From positions 1 through 64,000 of the forward strand of contig NZ_JACJSA010000016.1 in the NCBI RefSeq assembly GCF_014697545.1: 64,000 nucleotides of DNA, written 5' to 3'. Origin of the DNA: Oscillatoria sp. FACHB-1407. GTDB lineage: Bacteria; Cyanobacteriota; Cyanobacteriia; Elainellales; Elainellaceae. The translations under genes were made by a program, and so were the position numbers. How positions within the stretch are numbered: position 1 is the stretch's first letter; every line of letters begins with the position of its first letter. Below, in pieces: positions 52,972 to 60,913 of this stretch. Under the pieces are notes generated by a model. The model was not told the origin of the DNA, ran no database searches, and saw nothing but the letters and a program-made list of their open reading frames with translations.

Positions 52972-53589
52972 CAGAGAACAACATTTAAATAAAGTGGTTT
53001 AATATCGCCTTCAAACCCTGACAAGCGTCGCGCCTGTATTGCTTTGGCGGCGTTCACAAAATTTACTCATCAGCATAGACAAAAAACTGCCAAATTTAAC
53101 ATAACTTTCAGTAACTTATAGAAATCGCTCCAGGAGTTAACGCAAAAGACATCACATCCAGGCTTCTGTACCACTCAGTAACGATAATGGATCAGCGACG
53201 ACATGGGATGATGTTCTAAACCCCCAATCCAGAAAAATCACGAGTCACCACCAGAAATCCTTGAGAAAATGGAACTGTTATCGGTTTTATAAGACTGTCA
53301 TCTGAGAGGCAGACCAACATGAGTGCTAGCGATGTTAGCTCTAGAAGGTGGTTTAACTGAGCTAAAGCACTGTTGATAGGTGAGGTCACTCAAGCTATAC
53401 GGATTCCGTAACCAGTACGGCTATGGAAGCCATTTAGTATAGCTCAAACTTGTGAGAGTGACGATATGGTTAATGTAGATTTGCATACCGAAGCCTGTTA
53501 AGATCTGGGATTGCGCTAGTAAATTGCCATCCCATATCGGCTGTAAAGACTCGCCTGCAAGGATATTGTTGTAAGGACACTACAAACCC
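52972..53589. other. Divergent intergenic region ftn2 / pdhA
   Basis: 618 bp without a credible ORF, tRNA or repeat. AAGGA (about 11 nt before the pdhA ATG) is the only assigned element. The length would allow a long leader or small RNA, but nothing specific is seen. Confidence 0.4.
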
Positions 53590-54624
53590 ATGGTTCAAGA
53601 ACGAACACTACCGACCTTTCAAGCTACAGCAACTTCTGTCACCCGCGACGAAGGGTTGACGCTCTATAAAGATATGGTCTTGGGGCGTTCTTTTGAAGAC
53701 AAGTGTGCTGAGATGTATTATCGCGGCAAAATGTTTGGCTTCGTTCACCTTTACAACGGACAGGAAGCCGTTTCGACGGGCGTGATTCAAGCAATGCGTC
53801 CGGGGGAAGATTATGTGTGCAGCACCTATCGCGATCACGTTCACGCGCTCAGCGTGGGGGTTCCGGCGCGGGAAGTGATGGCAGAGCTATTTGGCAAAGC
53901 CACAGGCTGTAGTAAGGGGCGTGGTGGCTCGATGCACCTGTTTTCATCAGAACACCGCTTACTCGGCGGTTATGCCTTCATCGGGGAGGGAATTCCGGTT
54001 GCGCTGGGGGCAGCGTTTCAATCAAAATATCGCCGTGAAACGATGGGGGATGAATCTGCCGATCAAGTCACAGCGGCTTTTTTTGGCGATGGCACAACCA
54101 ACAACGGGCAATTTTTTGAATGCTTGAATATGGCAGCCCTGTGGAAGCTACCCATCCTATTTGTGGTTGAAAACAACAAATGGGCGATCGGTATGGCACA
54201 TGAACGCGCCACGTCTCAACCCGAAATCTATAAAAAGGGGGCTGCCTTTGGCATGGTCGGGGTTGAGGTGGATGGCATGGATGTGTTAGCGGTGCGTGCT
54301 GTCGCTCAAGAGGCGATCGCCCGTGCTCGTGCAGGCGAAGGACCAACCCTGATCGAGGCATTGACCTACCGCTTCCGGGGACACTCTCTGGCGGACCCCG
54401 ACGAACTCCGCTCTAAAACTGAGAAAGATTTTTGGCTGGCTCGTGATCCGATTAAGCAATTAGCTGCCCATCTGACCAATCACAACCTGGCAACGGCTGA
54501 TGAGCTAAAGGCGATTGACCGGGAAATTCAATCCATTGTTGAAGATGCTGTGCAGTTTGCTCAAGACAGCCCTGAGCCAGATCCCAGTGAACTCTATCGC
54601 TATGTCTTCGCCGAAGACGAGTAA
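53590..54624 (+). CDS. pdhA: Pyruvate dehydrogenase E1 component subunit alpha
   Basis: A 344-residue thiamine-diphosphate enzyme subunit that decarboxylates pyruvate for acetyl-CoA synthesis. [14 protein letters not shown] and [15 protein letters not shown] are E1-alpha marks. The thiamine-diphosphate motif runs from GDG (166-168) to ENN (194-196). [16 protein letters not shown] forms the second active-site loop. The N-terminus is short, without a transit peptide. E1-beta and E2 genes are not adjacent. A terminator follows. Confidence 0.94.
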   Translation: MVQERTLPTFQATATSVTRDEGLTLYKDMVLGRSFEDKCAEMYYRGKMFGFVHLYNGQEAVSTGVIQAMRPGEDYVCSTYRDHVHALSVGVPAREVMAELFGKATGCSKGRGGSMHLFSSEHRLLGGYAFIGEGIPVALGAAFQSKYRRETMGDESADQVTAAFFGDGTTNNGQFFECLNMAALWKLPILFVVENNKWAIGMAHERATSQPEIYKKGAAFGMVGVEVDGMDVLAVRAVAQEAIARARAGEGPTLIEALTYRFRGHSLADPDELRSKTEKDFWLARDPIKQLAAHLTNHNLATADELKAIDREIQSIVEDAVQFAQDSPEPDPSELYRYVFAEDE

Positions 54625-54655
54625 GAGAAACTAGAAAATCGAAGATAGATAAAGA

Positions 54656-54690
54656 GAAAGACGTTGCTTAAAAACACGCCTTTCTTTTTT
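54656..54690 (+). terminator. Terminator after pdhA
   Basis: GAAAGACGT (54656-54664) pairs with ACGCCTTTC (54676-54684) with one mismatch, followed by TTTTTT (54685-54690). It lies 31 nt after the pdhA stop. Confidence 0.65.
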
Positions 54691-54794
54691 AGGGCTGAGA
54701 TGAATGGGTACAGCTATTGTCATTTGGGTCAAGGCAGGGAGTGTGAAGGCTTCCACCAGCTAAGGGTTTCACCCTTTCCCTGGTTCTAACTCGG

Positions 54795-54837
54795 GTGGCT
54801 ATGGCTATACGCCGCATCGAATGCGGCTACGGCTATA
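54795..54837. repeat. Fragment of the dispersed inverted-repeat element (copy C)
   Basis: CATCGAATGCGGCTACGGCTATA (split here as CATCGAATGCGG and CTACGGCTATA; 54815-54837) matches the right end of copy A at all but one base. It is preceded by GTGGCTATGGCTATA (54795-54809), nearly the same end again. GCCGCAT-CGA-ATGCGGC (54811-54827) makes a perfect 7-bp hairpin. The left half of the element is missing. Confidence 0.6.
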
Positions 54838-54900
54838 CTTTGGGTTAAAGGTGAGACACCTCGAATTTTTCGTTCCCTCTTCTCTCTTCTTTTCGCCATC

Positions 54901-55158
54901 ATGCCCGATCCCATCATGTACAGTGAGGATGCCTACGTCGTGTTGGAACCTAACCAACCAGAACGGTTCCTCACTGCGCCAGAACTCTTCGAAAAACTTA
55001 AAATCGTCCTGACTTCCCGCCAGGACGATCTACCGAGAGACTTACAAAAGTTTGCGACAGTGGATGAGCAAACCCAATATTTAATGGAAACAGCCTGTGA
55101 GATTGATGTCGCTCCAGGACATTATCTCCAGTGGTATGTTGTGCGCCTGGAGAAATAA
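54901..55158 (+). CDS. CRR7-like protein (chlororespiratory reduction protein 7 homologue)
   Basis: An 85-residue protein. IMYSEDAYVVLEPNQPERFL, then LPRDLQKFATVDEQTQYLM and APGHYLQWYVVRLEK cover nearly the whole sequence and match the CRR7 family. In plant plastids CRR7 is required for accumulation of the NDH complex; the cyanobacterial role is presumed to be similar but is not established. Its stop is 1 bp from that of the convergent DUF2854 gene. Confidence 0.8.
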   Translation: MPDPIMYSEDAYVVLEPNQPERFLTAPELFEKLKIVLTSRQDDLPRDLQKFATVDEQTQYLMETACEIDVAPGHYLQWYVVRLEK

Positions 55159-55159
55159 C

Positions 55160-55726
55160 CTAAGCCGTCACTGGCGAGGTTTCAGGAATAGCGATCAGTG
55201 CTACATTTATCTGTTCCTCATCGGGTTGGGACAACTCGACCCGCAAACCGGGTCCAAAGAAAGTCTCCATTTTGTCCCGCTTTTGCTGCCAGGTTTCAAA
55301 TGGAATCGCTGGAGACTCAAATTCCAGGATCAGGGCATAGGCACCCGCGATCGCCGTTTCATGGATCGCTTGCAGCGTGGGTCGCTCCTCATCGTTTGGG
55401 CTAAGCCCCAGGTGACTGAGAGAGCTATCTAAATGAGCCGATTGTCCATAGCGATAGCGAGTGACATCTTTGCGAATTTGATTTTGGGTCGAGGTGGCTT
55501 GCTGCTCTCGCAATGCCAACACATCTGGTGATGTCGGCTGAGCATAAGGAACTGGCTCTAGCTCAGCTGCCTTGAGAGCTAACCCCCCCAACAACAGAGG
55601 AATGCCATAGAAGAAGCCAATTAAATTGAGGGTTGCACTTTGTGAGAAATAGGCAACAAAGCCCACTACCGTCAAAAGCCCACCGACGACTAACCCAACT
55701 GTGCCTAAAGAAACCTTGCCTAACAT
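55160..55726 (-). CDS. DUF2854 domain membrane protein
   Basis: A 188-residue protein. Two membrane helices at about 8-28 and 33-52 (VGLVVGGLLTVVGFVAYF; LIGFFYGIPLLLGGLALKAAELEP) are followed by a soluble domain with KDVTRYRYGQSAHLDSSLSHLGLSPNDEERP, the DUF2854 hallmark. The family is found in cyanobacteria and plastids; function is unknown. It starts with ATG and is likely monocistronic. Confidence 0.85.
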   Translation of the reverse strand: MLGKVSLGTVGLVVGGLLTVVGFVAYFSQSATLNLIGFFYGIPLLLGGLALKAAELEPVPYAQPTSPDVLALREQQATSTQNQIRKDVTRYRYGQSAHLDSSLSHLGLSPNDEERPTLQAIHETAIAGAYALILEFESPAIPFETWQQKRDKMETFFGPGLRVELSQPDEEQINVALIAIPETSPVTA

Positions 55727-55828
55727 GCTGATGAATTAAATTGTTCTCTTTACAATTATTCACCAGATCGACTCTGCATTAGGATGAATTAAGAACAACC
55801 GTTTAGATTGCCAAGGAATAGCCAAACC

Positions 55829-56023
55829 ATGCTTGATCCCCAAACCTTACAAGAACGCATTCGCGTCGTCGAGAGCAAACGTGACTCCCTCGTGCGGTTG
55901 TTAGAACAACCCAATTTAGGCACCTTGCGGATTGATGTCAATCAGGCACTCGAAGAAATTGACGAATTGATTGACGAGTTTAAGAAAACTTTTCCCAATA
56001 TTAGTGGTAGCGAAACTATCTAA
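55829..56023 (+). CDS. Small helical hypothetical protein
   Basis: A 64-residue acidic protein, MLDPQTLQERIRVVESKRDS followed by LLEQPNLGTLRIDVNQALEEIDELIDEFKKTFP. It is almost wholly helical and probably a short coiled coil. Similar small proteins occur in cyanobacteria, but I cannot name a family. The ATG at 55829 is preferred to one at 55808, which adds seven unconvincing residues. Confidence 0.65.
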   Translation: MLDPQTLQERIRVVESKRDSLVRLLEQPNLGTLRIDVNQALEEIDELIDEFKKTFPNISGSETI

Positions 56024-56087
56024 AGGCATAGTCAGAGAGGGGTAGATGCAGTCAAAGAGCAAACTCCCCCATCTGACTCAACCAGAT

Positions 56088-56141
56088 TCACTATGACAGC
56101 TCAACTCACTATGACAGCTCAACTCACTATGACAGCTCGAC
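56088..56141. repeat. Three tandem 18-bp repeats overlapping a stop codon
   Basis: TCACTATGACAGCTCAAC occurs at 56088-56105 and 56106-56123, and with one change at 56124-56141. The third copy contains the TAG stop and last codons of the convergent response-regulator gene; the outer copies repeat that stop in the same frame. Confidence 0.8.
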
Positions 56142-56567
56142 TCGCTGCCCCAATTGCAACACAACGGTGATCAGTTCTTCGAGAGGAACTTCTTTATCGC
56201 AAAATGCGTCAATCTTAGCGGTCTGGATCATGACTTCGATCTGTGGATCACGGACGGATGAGTAAGCCACAATTTGAGTCTGAGGATAAAGACTTTTAAT
56301 GTGAGTAGACGCACTTAACCCATCCATGACTGGCATTTGCAAGTCTAGAATGACAACGTCAGGACGATGTTGCCGAACCATCTCAACTCCTTCCTGACCA
56401 TTTCTGGCGACCGCCACAACATCCACTTGAGGATGGCGTTGTAGAGCCGATTTAAGGCTAAAACGGACCAGTTCATGGTCATCGACCACCATCACACGAA
56501 GATTTCGACAACGATTAGGTAACATTCCCACTGAGCTGCTACACGACTCTGTTTGTGAACCAAGCAT
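56127..56567 (-). CDS. Stand-alone response regulator receiver protein
   Basis: A 146-residue protein consisting of one REC domain and a short N-terminal tail. The acidic pocket is VVDDHE (27-32), the phosphorylation site Asp75 in VVILDLQMPVMDG, the switch Ser/Thr lies in VAYSSV and Lys125 is in CDKEVPLEEL. The sequence resembles the receiver of NarL/FixJ regulators, but the usual C-terminal helix-turn-helix is absent, so it probably acts by protein contact. An ATG at residue 15 is an alternative start. No kinase gene is adjacent. Confidence 0.87.
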   Translation of the reverse strand: MLGSQTESCSSSVGMLPNRCRNLRVMVVDDHELVRFSLKSALQRHPQVDVVAVARNGQEGVEMVRQHRPDVVILDLQMPVMDGLSASTHIKSLYPQTQIVAYSSVRDPQIEVMIQTAKIDAFCDKEVPLEELITVVLQLGQRVELS

Positions 56568-57014
56568 AAGACTATATCACTACTGTATTCAGAGAATGGC
56601 TGTTGATCCCTCTATCGTTTGGGCGAACTCTATCCGAAAAAGTTCAAATTGCGATTCAATATTATTAAGACAGAAACACCGAAGAGAGACGCGATCGCCT
56701 CAGTATTTCCGACTCAATTCAACCCGTTTGACTCAGTTAACAGGGGTTAACTTGCACTATCTATTGTTATTTTGTCTACCCTACAAGTAGCATTATTCAA
56801 CGTCATAACTATAGGAATTATTCTTCGGTCAGACATCAGTCAGATGGCGGAAACTCAGTACTGGGTGAGATATACCGCTAGAGAACACCAAATCGGCAAG
56901 ACGATTTGTAGTGGTTCATGAAACAATAGGAAAGGAGCTAGGAAATGAGATCAAGCTCAATTAGAACGGGTTTAGATTGCCGTTCTCTAATCATTCATTT
57001 CAAATCATTCATTT
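56568..57014. promoter_or_regulatory. Upstream region of the ferredoxin gene with leader ORF
   Basis: AAAGGAG (56931-56937) lies 7 nt before an ATG at 56945 that opens a 30-codon ORF ending at 57037, overlapping the ferredoxin start in another frame. AATCATTCATTT is repeated (56989-57000 and 57003-57014), the second copy ending at the ferredoxin ATG. The left part (56568-56900) is AT-rich with no credible gene. Confidence 0.4.
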
Positions 57015-57344
57015 ATGTCCGAAACATACACCGTTGAAATTCTTCATCAAGGCACAACGCACACATTAGCGGTATCTGCTAACGAAACTGTGCTGTCGGC
57101 TGCTCAAGCCGCTGGGTTAGACCTGCCCTTCTCCTGTAGTGCAGGGGTTTGCACCACCTGTGCAGCGCAAGTATTAGAGGGCACTGTCGAGCAAGGGGAT
57201 GGCATGGGTATTAGTCACGAACTCCAGGCGCAGGGATATGCTTTGTTGTGTGTTGCCTATCCTCGCTCAAATCTCAAGATCGAAACTGAAAAAGAAGACG
57301 TGGTCTATCATTTGCAGTTTGGTCAATTTCAGCAGAAAAAGTAG
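57015..57344 (+). CDS. [2Fe-2S] plant-type ferredoxin
   Basis: A 109-residue electron carrier. The cluster ligands are Cys41, Cys46 and Cys49 (CSAGVCTTC) and Cys79 (LLCVAYP). The C-terminal extension EKEDVVYHLQFGQFQQKK makes it longer than photosynthetic PetF (about 97-99), so it is probably a specialised ferredoxin and not the main photosystem I acceptor. It is followed closely by orf72 (10 nt) and the DUF3326 gene, suggesting a dedicated redox partner role. No Shine-Dalgarno precedes its own ATG. Confidence 0.9.
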   Translation: MSETYTVEILHQGTTHTLAVSANETVLSAAQAAGLDLPFSCSAGVCTTCAAQVLEGTVEQGDGMGISHELQAQGYALLCVAYPRSNLKIETEKEDVVYHLQFGQFQQKK

Positions 57345-57354
57345 CCGGGGTTAT

Positions 57355-57573
57355 ATGGCTCTAACGACTCAATTGATTACGGTTGAGGTGAATCTTGATC
57401 CCTCGCCAGTAAGGTTGCAGCAAGCGATCGCTACAGCCCTACAGCAGCAAGGCGAGCCGTTGCGATGGGCAATCACAGCGATTGACTCAGAGCGTAGCAA
57501 AGCCCATATCGAAGCGGTTATCACGGTTGAGGCTCCTACCGCTGCCTTTTCTGTCCCTACGTTAACGGTTTAG
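57355..57573 (+). CDS. Small hypothetical protein between ferredoxin and DUF3326 genes
   Basis: A 72-residue protein, MALTTQLITVEVNLDPSPVR then a helix LQQAIATALQQQGEPLRWAI and a strand-rich end HIEAVITVEA. This reads as a small alpha-beta domain. I do not recognise a family. The frame is open upstream, but the ATG at 57355 lies 10 nt after the ferredoxin stop and 219 bp of coding end 5 nt before the next gene, as expected in an operon. Confidence 0.65.
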   Translation: MALTTQLITVEVNLDPSPVRLQQAIATALQQQGEPLRWAITAIDSERSKAHIEAVITVEAPTAAFSVPTLTV

Positions 57574-57578
57574 ATCTT

Positions 57579-58670
57579 TTGAATCATCGTCCTTATACGG
57601 TTGTCTTAATTGTGCCAACAGGGGTTGGAGCCGCGATCGGCGGGTATGCGGGGGATGCCCTGCCCGTTGCGCGTGCGATCGCCCAGATTGCCGATCGGCT
57701 CATCACCCATCCCAATGTGCTGAATGGGGCTCAGCTTTATTGGTCGTTGCCCAATGCCTTCTATGTTGAGGGCTACGGGTTGGATCAATTTGCTGCGGGA
57801 CGGTGGGGCTTGCGCCCAGTCCATCAAAACCGGATTGGCATTGTGTTTGATCAGGCGATCGAGTCTGATCTGCGCTGGCGACACTTACAAGTCGCCGATG
57901 CAGCACGAGCCACGCTGGGCTTATCCCTGACGGACTATGTTGTAACCGACGCTCCTCTGGGGGTTGAGCTACGGACAGCCACATCGGGAGCCACCTGGGG
58001 AACGATTCAACATCCGGATAGCTTGCTGCGGGCAACCGAAACCCTGATCCACGGGGCAAAGGCAGAGGCGATCGCGGTTGTCGCACGTTTTCCAGACGAT
58101 TTGGGTAGTGAGGCACTGCAAGCCTATCGCTATGGTCAGGGGGTTGATCCCCTGGCTGGGGCAGAGGCAGTGATCAGCCATCTGATTGTCAAAACTTTTC
58201 GGGTGCCCTGCGCCCATGCTCCAGCATTGGCTCCCCTGCCGCTTGATCCCCAACTATCCCCCCGATCGGCAGCCGAAGAGTTGGGCTATACGTTTCTGCC
58301 GTGTGTTTTGGTGGGGCTAAGCCGTGCCCCTCACTTTGTAACTCAATCGCCAACCCAAGCAACTGATCTCTGGGCAGACCAGGTGGATGCTGTGGTGATC
58401 CCCGATAGTGCCTGCGGTGGTAGTGCGGTTTTGAGTCTGAGCCAATCGGCTCAAATCATTACCGTTGCAGACAACACAACTCGGATGAAAGTCTTTCCAT
58501 CTGAGGTCGGGATCTCGGCATTACAGGTAAACTCATACTTAGAAGCTCTGGGAGTATTGGTCGCTCATCGGTCTGGCATTAGCCCTGCTGCCCTACGCCC
58601 AGACCTGATTCAGTTACAACCCTTTGCCTCAATCAATCCTCTAGAAACTAAACTCTTTCAAGGCGGTTGA
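57579..58670 (+). CDS. DUF3326 domain protein
   Basis: A 363-residue soluble protein matching DUF3326 along its length: VVLIVPTGVGAAIGGYAGDALP, THPNVLNGAQLYWSLPNAFYVEGYGLD, NRIGIVFDQAIE, and VVIPDSACGGSAVLSLSQ followed by NTTRMKVFP near the end. The function of this cyanobacterial and plant family is unknown. The start is TTG at 57579, 5 nt after the preceding stop; no ATG or GTG suits. The operon with a ferredoxin hints at a redox-linked enzyme, which is inference. Confidence 0.82.
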   Translation: MNHRPYTVVLIVPTGVGAAIGGYAGDALPVARAIAQIADRLITHPNVLNGAQLYWSLPNAFYVEGYGLDQFAAGRWGLRPVHQNRIGIVFDQAIESDLRWRHLQVADAARATLGLSLTDYVVTDAPLGVELRTATSGATWGTIQHPDSLLRATETLIHGAKAEAIAVVARFPDDLGSEALQAYRYGQGVDPLAGAEAVISHLIVKTFRVPCAHAPALAPLPLDPQLSPRSAAEELGYTFLPCVLVGLSRAPHFVTQSPTQATDLWADQVDAVVIPDSACGGSAVLSLSQSAQIITVADNTTRMKVFPSEVGISALQVNSYLEALGVLVAHRSGISPAALRPDLIQLQPFASINPLETKLFQGG

Positions 58671-58716
58671 TGCCAGGTTCGGGTTGCTTTTCTCGGTCGT
58701 GTCTTGCGTATTTTTT

Positions 58717-59307
58717 GTGACTGATCCACTGCCAAACCAACCTGAAAACCAATCAATGAGCCGCATTCAGGTATTAGCCGCGATGGGCATTACCGCGATT
58801 GTGCTCCTGGTCATTGCTCGTATCTGGGTCACCCTCACTCCAATCGAACTCATGCCTTTTCATTGGCGGGCTTCAGCGGCTGCGTTAGGAATCGGGTTAG
58901 GGCTGAGTATCACTGTCGTGAGTTCGGTGGTGTATCGGCTCTGGGCAGCTTACCGCGCCAGTGCTGACTTTTACCTTGATCTGGTGTTAAAACCCCTGGT
59001 ATTGCCCGATTTGCTCTGGTTGGGCTTATTACCTGGATTAAGCGAAGAGCTATTGTTTCGGGGGGTCATGTTGCCCGCTTTTGGTCTAAATGCAGTTGGT
59101 GTGATTGTTTCTAGTATCTGTTTTGGCGTGATGCACTACAGTGGCTCTCAACATTGGGCTTATGTTGTTTGGGCAACTGTAATTGGCGTTGTTCTGGCGT
59201 GTAGTGCTTTAGCAACGGGTAATTTGCTGGTGCCGTTGGTGGCTCACATTACGACGAATTTGATCTCTAGTTTTCTCTGGAAACTAAGTCACGGAACCGC
59301 TCGTTAA
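58717..59307 (+). CDS. CPBP family intramembrane glutamic endopeptidase
   Basis: A 196-residue membrane protein with about five to six helices. The active-site motif is SEELLFRG (Glu110, Glu111, Arg115); the further His residues His140 (FGVMHY) and His177 (PLVAHITTN) complete the CPBP/Abi set. Members include CAAX prenyl proteases and bacteriocin self-immunity proteins. GTG 58717 is used because homologue-like VTDPLPNQPE starts there. It follows the DUF3326 gene by 46 nt and is probably the fourth gene of that unit. Confidence 0.85.
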   Translation: MTDPLPNQPENQSMSRIQVLAAMGITAIVLLVIARIWVTLTPIELMPFHWRASAAALGIGLGLSITVVSSVVYRLWAAYRASADFYLDLVLKPLVLPDLLWLGLLPGLSEELLFRGVMLPAFGLNAVGVIVSSICFGVMHYSGSQHWAYVVWATVIGVVLACSALATGNLLVPLVAHITTNLISSFLWKLSHGTAR

Positions 59308-59569
59308 ATTTCTCCGTGGGATTTCTCATTGAGACACTGACTGGTAATGGATATCCGTGGTTTTACGATCCAAATTTTTAATAAAACTCCTCATGATACT
59401 GAATGAGACGTTTTTAGACGGGGATCCTGTGTGGGATGTGCATTTTACAAGAGGGCATCCCTGAGACTGCTTTGAACCATTCTTGTCACATAGTTCAATC
59501 TTTGATCAGGACGAGTGTCAGGGAGGCTGGAGCGTAACCCTACATCCCCTGCTCTATCATCCTGGCAGT

Positions 59570-59613
59570 TGCAATTTATGTGCAATTTATGTGCAATTTA
59601 TGTGCAACTCATG
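59570..59613. repeat. Tandem array, 11-bp unit x4
   Basis: TGCAATTTATG occurs three times exactly (59570-59580, 59581-59591, 59592-59602) and once as TGCAACTCATG (59603-59613). Confidence 0.85.
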
Positions 59614-59654
59614 TATGCGATCTGCACAATTGATACCCAGCAGAATGCAGTGAG

Positions 59655-59699
59655 TATTTCTATAGCAACTATTTCTATAGCAACTATTTCTATAGCAAC
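59655..59699. repeat. Tandem array, 15-bp unit x3
   Basis: TATTTCTATAGCAAC is repeated three times without change (59655-59669, 59670-59684, 59685-59699). The unit contains the palindrome-like TATAG core and lies 258 bp before the GGDEF gene. Confidence 0.9.
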
Positions 59700-59956
59700 T
59701 ATGAGGTAGTGGAGATAGAGCCAATGCGGAGTTTTATCCTCAGTTGGGGGTGAAACCCGTGCTGAGATTGTAGTTTCCATCTTTTCTTTGTGTCAATTGC
59801 AGGGGCGATCGCTCAAGACCCATGGCGACAAGAGCGAAAAACATAAGAACAAAGTTTGAGAGGGTGTAAGACCGTAGCGAAAGGATAGGGAATTATATTG
59901 TTAACTTAGTTTAGGAGGATTTGTGCGCTACAGGCTGAACTTGATGAGGAGGGCAC

Positions 59957-60913
59957 ATGTTAATGACTCCTTTACCTGATTCGTCGCTGATTTTGGTCGT
60001 GGATGATGATCCTCTAATCCGTATGCAACTGCGGATGTTTTTGCACCGGGAAGGGTATGAAATTGTAGAACGAAATAATGGAAAGGATGGATTAATCGCA
60101 TTTGCACAACTCAACCCTGACATTGTGCTGCTCGATGCCATGATGCCTGATATGGATGGTTTTGAGTGTTGTGCTCAGTTGAAGAAATTAGTTGAAGATC
60201 GGCATGTCCCGATTTTGATGATCACTGGATTAGAAGATCAGCAGTCGGTCGATCGAGCCTTTGAGGTTGGGGCAGCAGATTATGTGACGAAGCCGATTCA
60301 TTGGGCAGTGTTGCGGCAACGGGTGCGGCGGTTAATTCAGCAATCTCAACTACAACAGAAGTTAGAAGCGTTGAATGCAGAGTTAAAACGTCTGGCAGCG
60401 GTTGATGATCTCACTCAGGTGGCGAATCGTCGGCGGTTTGATGAATATCTTAATCATGAGTGGCGTTATTTGATGCGAAATCAGTTGCCATTAGCACTGA
60501 TTCTCTGTGATATCGATTGCTTTAAGTTGTACAACGATACCTATGGGCATCAGGCGGGCGATCGCTGTTTGCAGGCGGTAGCGCAGGTGATTCAAAACAA
60601 TGTACGGTATTCCACCGATTTGGTGGCTCGTTATGGGGGTGAAGAATTTGCGGTGATTTTACCGAACACTGAGGCATCCCATGCGGTTCAAATCGCTGAA
60701 AAGCTTTGTACCGTAGTGCGGGCGTTGGCAATTCCCCATGAGACTTCGCTGGTGCGTTCCTCGATTACGATGAGCCTTGGCGTGGCGACGGCTATTCCTC
60801 AGCCAGACTTGACCCCAGATTGGTTAATTGCTCAGGCAGACGAAGCCCTTTATCAGGCTAAAGCAGCAGGGCGCGATCGCGTCGTGTTGGCTCCATTGTC
60901 ATGCTATCGGTAG
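59957..60913 (+). CDS. Response regulator diguanylate cyclase (REC-GGDEF)
   Basis: A 318-residue protein. The receiver domain (about 10-125) has VVDDDP, phospho-acceptor Asp60 in VLLDAMMPDMDGFE and Lys112 in VTKPIHW. A helical linker (about 125-150) leads to the GGDEF domain with DDLTQVANRRRFDE, CDIDCFKLYND and active-site GGEEF (227-231). It should make cyclic di-GMP when phosphorylated. The RxxD inhibitory site is absent: YSTD stands where RxxD would be, five residues before GGEEF. GAGGAGGG lies just before the ATG; a second ATG is 6 bases in. Its 3' end overlaps that of the convergent kinase gene by 15 bp. Confidence 0.92.
   Translation: MLMTPLPDSSLILVVDDDPLIRMQLRMFLHREGYEIVERNNGKDGLIAFAQLNPDIVLLDAMMPDMDGFECCAQLKKLVEDRHVPILMITGLEDQQSVDRAFEVGAADYVTKPIHWAVLRQRVRRLIQQSQLQQKLEALNAELKRLAAVDDLTQVANRRRFDEYLNHEWRYLMRNQLPLALILCDIDCFKLYNDTYGHQAGDRCLQAVAQVIQNNVRYSTDLVARYGGEEFAVILPNTEASHAVQIAEKLCTVVRALAIPHETSLVRSSITMSLGVATAIPQPDLTPDWLIAQADEALYQAKAAGRDRVVLAPLSCYR

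Larger units (their letters stand above)
59308..59956. other. Repeat-bearing intergenic region upstream of the GGDEF gene
   Basis: 649 bp with no credible gene. Contains two tandem arrays (59570-59613 and 59655-59699) and, at the right end, AGGAGG (59913-59918) before a short leader ORF. A frame at 59515-59709 runs through both repeat arrays and is likely spurious. Confidence 0.5.

Noticed and set aside
56596-56790. 64-codon ORF before the ferredoxin gene
   Set aside because: Composition unlike a folded protein and no ribosome binding site.
59570-59699. Possible CRISPR array
   Set aside because: The repeats are 11 and 15 bp, directly adjacent with no spacers, and no cas genes lie nearby.
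59515-59709. 64-codon ORF ending in SIATISIATISIA repeats
   Set aside because: It runs through two tandem DNA arrays and has no ribosome site; the repeats explain the open frame.
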